Assembly: GCA_049115575.1 (NCBI GenBank)
Contig: JAGDZU010000002.1
Span: 496,001-560,000, forward strand
DNA: 64,000 nt
Reading direction: 5' to 3'
DNA from: JAHEKB01 sp049115575
GTDB lineage: Bacteria; Bacteroidota; Bacteroidia; NS11-12g; UBA9320
Both the position numbers and the translations under genes were made by a program. The notes under the pieces were generated by a model, which had not been told where the DNA came from, searched no databases, and saw only the letters and a list, made by a program, of their open reading frames with translations. The stretch's first letter is position 1. The number at the start of each line of letters is the position of its first letter. Of the stretch, positions 59,604 through 64,000 are shown piece by piece.

Positions 59604-60329
59604 ATGAAAAATCCCAATACCTATTTTGTTACTGAAAATACCTCTTCACTAAAAGAGTTCTTGAGCTTTGGTTTGTCTGTGGACTGTGTGGTCTTCGGTT
59701 ACCATGAAGGTGAAGTACAAGTTTTACTTGTTGAGCGTAACGAGGAGCCATTTATAGGCAGTTGGGCATTGGTAGGTGACTTAGTGCATCCAGAATCTGA
59801 TCTGTCAAGTTCCGCAAATAGTATACTTGAAAAACTTACAGGACTTAGTGGCATATTTATGGAACAGTTCTTCACTTTCGATGCTATAAATAGGCATCCA
59901 TTGGGCCGTGTAATTACTGTTGGGTATTATTCATTGGTAGAATCACAACATTATCAGCCTGTTGCTTCTTCTTGGGCTAAATCTACTAGATGGTTTAGTA
60001 TAAATGATTTACCTGAATTAGCCTTTGATCATAAAACCATTTTAGAGAAAGGAATTCAAACTTTAAAAAGACGAGTAAGATATAGACCAGTGGGATTTGA
60101 GCTTCTACCTTCGAAATTCACCTTATTGGAATTGCAGGCTTTATATGAAGCATTATTGGACACCAAGTTCGATAAACCGAATTTTAGAAAGAAGATATTG
60201 AAAATGAATTTATTGACGCCTCTTAATGAGTTTCAAGAAAATGTTTCTCACAGGCCGGCGAAACTCTATGCATTTGACGAGCATCAGTATAATCTGTTGA
60301 GAAAGGAGGGGTTTGCTTTTGAATTGTAA
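59604..60329 (+). CDS. NUDIX-related winged-helix transcriptional regulator (NrtR/AraR-like)
   Basis: 241 residues from the ATG at 59604. A TTG at 59595 is also in frame but lies inside the -7 element. Residues about 20-145 form a NUDIX-like fold (SVDCVVFGYHEGEVQVLLVERNEEP, GSWALVGDLV). The catalytic Nudix box is degenerate: GDLVHPESDLSSSANSILEK lacks the REUXEE glutamates, so it is probably a ligand sensor rather than a hydrolase. Residues about 165-240 are a winged helix (SKFTLLELQALYEALLDTKF). Family members of this type regulate sugar use in Bacteroidota. It is the first gene of the glycan locus on this strand. Confidence 0.85.
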   Translation: MKNPNTYFVTENTSSLKEFLSFGLSVDCVVFGYHEGEVQVLLVERNEEPFIGSWALVGDLVHPESDLSSSANSILEKLTGLSGIFMEQFFTFDAINRHPLGRVITVGYYSLVESQHYQPVASSWAKSTRWFSINDLPELAFDHKTILEKGIQTLKRRVRYRPVGFELLPSKFTLLELQALYEALLDTKFDKPNFRKKILKMNLLTPLNEFQENVSHRPAKLYAFDEHQYNLLRKEGFAFEL

Positions 60330-60381
60330 TCAATCACAGATAGAATTAAATAATCGTATTAAACAAAAATGTAGTTACGCT

Positions 60382-63300
60382 ATGTACAAAAAAATTATAC
60401 CAGTAGTTGTCTTTTTGAGCTTAGCTCTATTTGTTAAAGGGGAGACCTTTTTAAAACTAGAGCAAAACGACTTTGAACTGCCTTTATCTAATTCAACTAT
60501 GTTGATGCTTGATCAGAATCAAGTATTGAATAATGAGCCTGTTAAAGTTGTAACAACAGCCACCGGATTTAGATTGCATATTGGTGATGAACCCTTTTTC
60601 ATAAATGGAATGAACTGGGACTACTTCCCTATTGGAACGAATTACAGCTATAGTTTATGGACTCAATCAGATGCCTTGATAATGGCTGCTCTGGACGCCG
60701 AGATGTCTTTATTGAAAAATATGGGCGTCAATACAGTGAGAATGTATACAGGAGTGCCAGCAAAATGGATACAGTATATATACGAGAAATACGGAATCTA
60801 CACCATGTTAAATCATTCGTTTGGAAGATACGGCTTAACTATAGATGGCAATTGGTTCCCTAACACAAACTACGCTAACCCCAAAGTGCGCGAGCAGTTG
60901 TTAGCACAGACGGCAAGTATGGTTACAGAATACCAAAATACGCCGGGCTTGCTGCTTTTCCTTTTAGGAAATGAAAACAATTACGGTTTGTTCTGGCGTG
61001 GAGCTGAAACTGAAGACATTCCTATTCAAGATAGACAATCTACTAAGGATGCTCAAAGCATGTATAAATTATTCAACGAAGCAACTGTTGCGATGAAACA
61101 AATTAGCACCACTCATCCTATTGCTATTTGCAATGGTGACCTGCTTTTTCTGGACATTATTGCTCAAGAATGTAAGGATATTGACATCCTCGGAATAAAC
61201 GCCTATCGTGGACTTACGTTCACCGACATGTTTGACCGTGTTAATAAAGAATTTGGCAAACCAGTAATCCTAACAGAATTTGGTTCAGATTCTTACAATG
61301 CCATCGAGAACCAAGAAGATCAAATCTATCAAGCCGAAGTTTTGATAAGCAACTGGAGACACATCTACTCCAATGCGGATGGAATGGGAAAGAACAACAA
61401 TGTGCTTGGAGGTTTTACATTTCAATTCAGCGATGGATGGTGGAAGACAGGCCAAACCAAAGAATTAAATATACATAACACAGAAGCATCTTGGGCAAAT
61501 GGTGGTTATCAGAATGACTTTGCTCAAGGAGAAAATAACATGAATGAAGAATGGTTTGGTATCTGTGCAAAAGGACCAACAAATGAGCAGGGGACATACA
61601 TGCTTTATCCTAGAGCAGCATATTATGCTTTACAAGAGATACATAACCTGAATCCTTACTCTGTGTCAGGCCAAGAAGCATTAAGTGCCTTTGATGATGT
61701 CTCAGTGATGGGAGCAATGCTACAGGCTCGAGGTGATAAAGCAACTCTAGAAGCCAATGACAAAGGCAAACTATTTCTTAGCAATTTGCAGGCTAATTTC
61801 AATACCTATAACACCGGAGGTGATCTCATTTCTATCCCTTCAGCTCCGGATCCAAATAATACTAGTTATCCATCAAATTTGGGTTTTGATCATATGCAAT
61901 CGTTTAATGTTGGTGTCACTGCTAAACCATCATCTAATATGAGAGCCACTGTTCAATTCAATATTTTGGGAAATGTTGCGTTGAACCCGATTGATGAAAT
62001 TTTTTATGAGAATCGTGGACGACCTCTTACGGTTCAGACGCCTAACGGACCTGAGCAAATTGTAGCGAACAACAGAGTTCAATTATATAGAGCGGATTAC
62101 GTTTGGAATGCAAAAGATTTTAAACTCACTGGCTTTTATAGAACCGGACATTACCACTGGGGATACGAAGGTGATTTTTTTGGTCTATATCCAGAAGCCA
62201 ATTACGGTCCTAACATTGATATCTATAATGGAAATGCTCCTTTCGGATTTGAAATTGAAGGAAAGAAAAGGGTGAAGGGGTTGAAAATCGCTTTTGGTCC
62301 GGAATTATGGTGGGGAGCTAACCCCGCTATTCTTGTGAAATACAGCAGGAAAATGGCAGGCATGGATGTGACAGGAATTTTCCACGAGGACATTACTCAG
62401 AGAAACAATTTACAAAGTTCGTTTGCAGTACCTGTACCAAAAACAAGAAGAGCTTCATTGTCTTTAAGTAAAAAAATGGAAAAGCTCACATTTGACGTAG
62501 GTGGCCTTTGGGGAGGACAGCCATTGAATGGTAGAGTTTTTCAGATGATTAGCGATGAAATAGTTTATGAAGACAAAATTCAAAGCAGTGACAATTTTGG
62601 AGGTAAATTAAAACTTACATTTTCAAGTGGGGCTTTTAAGTGGTATGGTCTAGCTTCCTATATGGGTTTAGTAGCCAATGGCGGTTTCGATCAAACCCAG
62701 ACATTTACAGGGTGGAGATTAAAAGATATTGGAAGTGGAAACATGTACAATGCCTTGACCGGTTTCACTTATAATATTGGAGATATTCAGATTGCGCCTA
62801 ATTTCCTCTTTCAAAAACCACTTGCTGGTCCAATTTCTACTTCTTTTGAAGCACCTGCAAGACCTAGAAATATTCTTAGTGACCCTTTTTCTGTTAGAGG
62901 AAATAGAGAGACGGTTGGTGGTGAGCTTTTAATCACCTATGACCCAACACCAGCCACCTGGATGTATCAATGGGACAACGATAGAATGGAAGATGCAAAA
63001 TTTGCTATGAGTGCTGGATTTGTTTATCGTCATCTACCAACAATACAAGATGCTGCGATTGGAATATTAGGAAATGGACGTACAACATTTGTATTTCCTG
63101 GTTCAGCGCCAGCGCAAGATTTATGGGAAGTGAATTTGAGAATGGTTTCTAAAATCAATCCGGAATTCGGAATAATTGGTAACATCTTGGTAGGAAATGG
63201 CCAAGCTAATGGAGATGATGAAAGAACCATCACGAGATATGGAATTGATGTGCGTACCATTTATAAAAAAATGAAGTTCATTACTATTCTGAAGTTTGAC

Positions 63301-63588
63301 GATTGGGGTCCGTTTGACTATCACAGAGATTTCAACCAAACTTATCCAATTCAGTTGATTGGTGATATTTCAATGGAAATAGGCAAACCAGATTGGTTTA
63401 TGTTGCCAGGCACTAAAATTGGCATTAGGGGCACGTATAGAACATTAGATGATTATTCCAATAGGTATGCTCCGGCGTATATGTTGAATCTTTCTGGAGA
63501 TTTAGTGCCTGACCCAACAGCACCCGGATTCCCTAACGGAAATGAATGGGAATTACGAACTTATGTGCAAATCAACATTAACAATTAA
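60382..63588 (+). CDS. Clan GH-A-like glycoside hydrolase fused to an outer-membrane-barrel-like domain
   Basis: 1068 residues from the ATG at 60382; an earlier start at 60313 overlaps the regulator gene and places extra residues before the signal peptide MYKKIIPVVVFLSLALFVKG. Residues about 55-440 form a TIM-barrel enzyme (HIGDEPFFINGMNWDYFP, NMGVNTVRMYTGVP) with Glu198 in LGNENNYG as the probable acid/base and Glu299 in LTEFGSDSYN as the probable nucleophile, the clan GH-A arrangement. Residues about 480-1068 show long alternating strands (FNVGVTAKPSSNMRATVQFN ... ELRTYVQININN) like an outer-membrane barrel. This suggests an enzyme displayed on its own barrel. The GH family and the substrate cannot be assigned by eye; a beta-glucan is possible. 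Confidence 0.8.
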   Translation: MYKKIIPVVVFLSLALFVKGETFLKLEQNDFELPLSNSTMLMLDQNQVLNNEPVKVVTTATGFRLHIGDEPFFINGMNWDYFPIGTNYSYSLWTQSDALIMAALDAEMSLLKNMGVNTVRMYTGVPAKWIQYIYEKYGIYTMLNHSFGRYGLTIDGNWFPNTNYANPKVREQLLAQTASMVTEYQNTPGLLLFLLGNENNYGLFWRGAETEDIPIQDRQSTKDAQSMYKLFNEATVAMKQISTTHPIAICNGDLLFLDIIAQECKDIDILGINAYRGLTFTDMFDRVNKEFGKPVILTEFGSDSYNAIENQEDQIYQAEVLISNWRHIYSNADGMGKNNNVLGGFTFQFSDGWWKTGQTKELNIHNTEASWANGGYQNDFAQGENNMNEEWFGICAKGPTNEQGTYMLYPRAAYYALQEIHNLNPYSVSGQEALSAFDDVSVMGAMLQARGDKATLEANDKGKLFLSNLQANFNTYNTGGDLISIPSAPDPNNTSYPSNLGFDHMQSFNVGVTAKPSSNMRATVQFNILGNVALNPIDEIFYENRGRPLTVQTPNGPEQIVANNRVQLYRADYVWNAKDFKLTGFYRTGHYHWGYEGDFFGLYPEANYGPNIDIYNGNAPFGFEIEGKKRVKGLKIAFGPELWWGANPAILVKYSRKMAGMDVTGIFHEDITQRNNLQSSFAVPVPKTRRASLSLSKKMEKLTFDVGGLWGGQPLNGRVFQMISDEIVYEDKIQSSDNFGGKLKLTFSSGAFKWYGLASYMGLVANGGFDQTQTFTGWRLKDIGSGNMYNALTGFTYNIGDIQIAPNFLFQKPLAGPISTSFEAPARPRNILSDPFSVRGNRETVGGELLITYDPTPATWMYQWDNDRMEDAKFAMSAGFVYRHLPTIQDAAIGILGNGRTTFVFPGSAPAQDLWEVNLRMVSKINPEFGIIGNILVGNGQANGDDERTITRYGIDVRTIYKKMKFITILKFDDWGPFDYHRDFNQTYPIQLIGDISMEIGKPDWFMLPGTKIGIRGTYRTLDDYSNRYAPAYMLNLSGDLVPDPTAPGFPNGNEWELRTYVQININN

Positions 63589-63615
63589 TAGAAGTTAAAG
63601 TTTAATAATATAGAA

Positions 63616-64000
63616 ATGAAGATCAATCATATACAATTTCGAAATATAGGTTTCACATTGGCGTTGTTGCTAGTATTCACTGCCTGTGAAAGGCAACTTT
63701 CAGATGAAGCAGTTTTACCTAGCTTTCCCACAACAGCTGAAGTTTTTACAGACAACTTTGTTGGCTTAGGTACAAATTTTTATTTGCCGTTTGCTGATGC
63801 CAAACCAGATGTTTTTTCAGTGGATGGTACAGTAGGGTATGAAAGCTTTTCATCTATACGAATTGACGTGCCAAACGACACCGATCCTTCAGGTAGTTAT
63901 GCCGGAGCAATTTTTAGGGTTGATGGACCAGGTAGAAACCTATCAAGTTATGATGTGCTGACGTTTTATGTAAAAGCTTCGCAAGGAGTTAAACTTGGAG
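63616..64000 (+). CDS. Glycan-binding-like surface lipoprotein (partial)
   Basis: The first 128 residues are visible and the gene runs off the right edge. The signal is KINHIQFRNIGFTLALLLVFTAC with the acylated cysteine at residue 24, followed by ERQLSDEAVLP. The mature part begins PTTAEVFTDNF and has SIRIDVPNDTDPSGSYAGAIF and NLSSYDVLTFYVKAS, the jelly-roll pattern of carbohydrate-binding domains like the first module of the protein at 57648-59489. It starts 27 bases after the GH-barrel gene, so the two are probably co-transcribed. Likely a surface glycan-binding protein of the same locus. Confidence 0.75.
   Translation, partial: MKINHIQFRNIGFTLALLLVFTACERQLSDEAVLPSFPTTAEVFTDNFVGLGTNFYLPFADAKPDVFSVDGTVGYESFSSIRIDVPNDTDPSGSYAGAIFRVDGPGRNLSSYDVLTFYVKASQGVKLG

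Noticed and set aside
60313..60381. Extended N-terminus of the GH-barrel protein
   Set aside because: It would overlap the regulator gene and place 23 residues before a good signal peptide starting at 60382.
1..64000. tRNA, rRNA, insertion sequences, prophage or integrase genes
   Set aside because: None was recognised on reading; no transposase, recombinase or structural RNA signature was evident. Short RNA genes could be missed without a covariance-model search.

Overview
The window is about 64 kb from a Bacteroidota chromosome, most likely a marine or aquatic member of the Flavobacteriales or a close relative. The evidence is type IX secretion (T9SS) sorting domains of type A and type B, SprB/PKD-like repeat proteins, a TonB-dependent receptor with a carboxypeptidase-like N-terminal domain, many lipoproteins with acidic residues after the lipobox cysteine, LytTR and TPR-HTH regulators, very little Shine-Dalgarno signal, and the -33 TTTG / -7 TAnnTTTG promoter type of this phylum. 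The family cannot be fixed by eye. No rRNA, tRNA, transposase, integrase, prophage or CRISPR array was recognised. All intergenic gaps are shorter than 300 bases.

Layout. 1-12 kb holds exported proteases (S9-like, C1, S8, M4) around a sulfur locus of a Crp/Fnr regulator, a TauE/SafE transporter and an MBL-rhodanese fusion. 12-24.8 kb holds small lipoproteins, a LytTR membrane regulator, a cold-shock-domain protein, a TonB receptor, a LamG T9SS cargo protein, a nucleotidyl-cyclase/TPR protein and small metabolic enzymes. 24.9-28.5 kb is a signalling-redox operon: a double-PAS histidine kinase, a response regulator fused to a thioredoxin-reductase-like flavoprotein, and an NrtS-like membrane protein. 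28.6-31.4 kb is an ECF sigma operon (sigma, putative anti-sigma, adhesin-like protein, outer-membrane protein). 31.4-36.3 kb holds a uracil-DNA glycosylase, an NDH-2-like dehydrogenase, a quinone-oxidoreductase-like enzyme and a DEAD-box helicase.

36.4-48 kb begins with tyrosine catabolism (homogentisate and 4-hydroxyphenylpyruvate dioxygenases). It continues with a second TauE/SafE protein, an MpaB-type oxygenase, a bestrophin, a sodium/solute symporter, a canonical-looking TPR-adenylate cyclase and a TPR-HTH regulator. 48.2-54.1 kb is a compact seven-gene operon in which three small outer-membrane barrel proteins alternate with an alpha/beta hydrolase, a CPBP membrane protease, a HEFGH-motif protein and a beta-lactamase-like lipoprotein. 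I do not recognise this combination, and it is the best candidate for an undescribed system.

54.2-64 kb holds a large beta-helix T9SS protein and then a probable polysaccharide-utilisation locus. That locus has a secreted protein with duplicated carbohydrate-binding-like modules, a divergent NUDIX-winged-helix regulator, a clan GH-A-like enzyme fused to a probable outer-membrane beta-barrel, and the start of a glycan-binding-like lipoprotein. A recurring feature is a -7 promoter element lying only 4-8 bases from the start codon (five genes), which suggests leaderless or nearly leaderless mRNAs.
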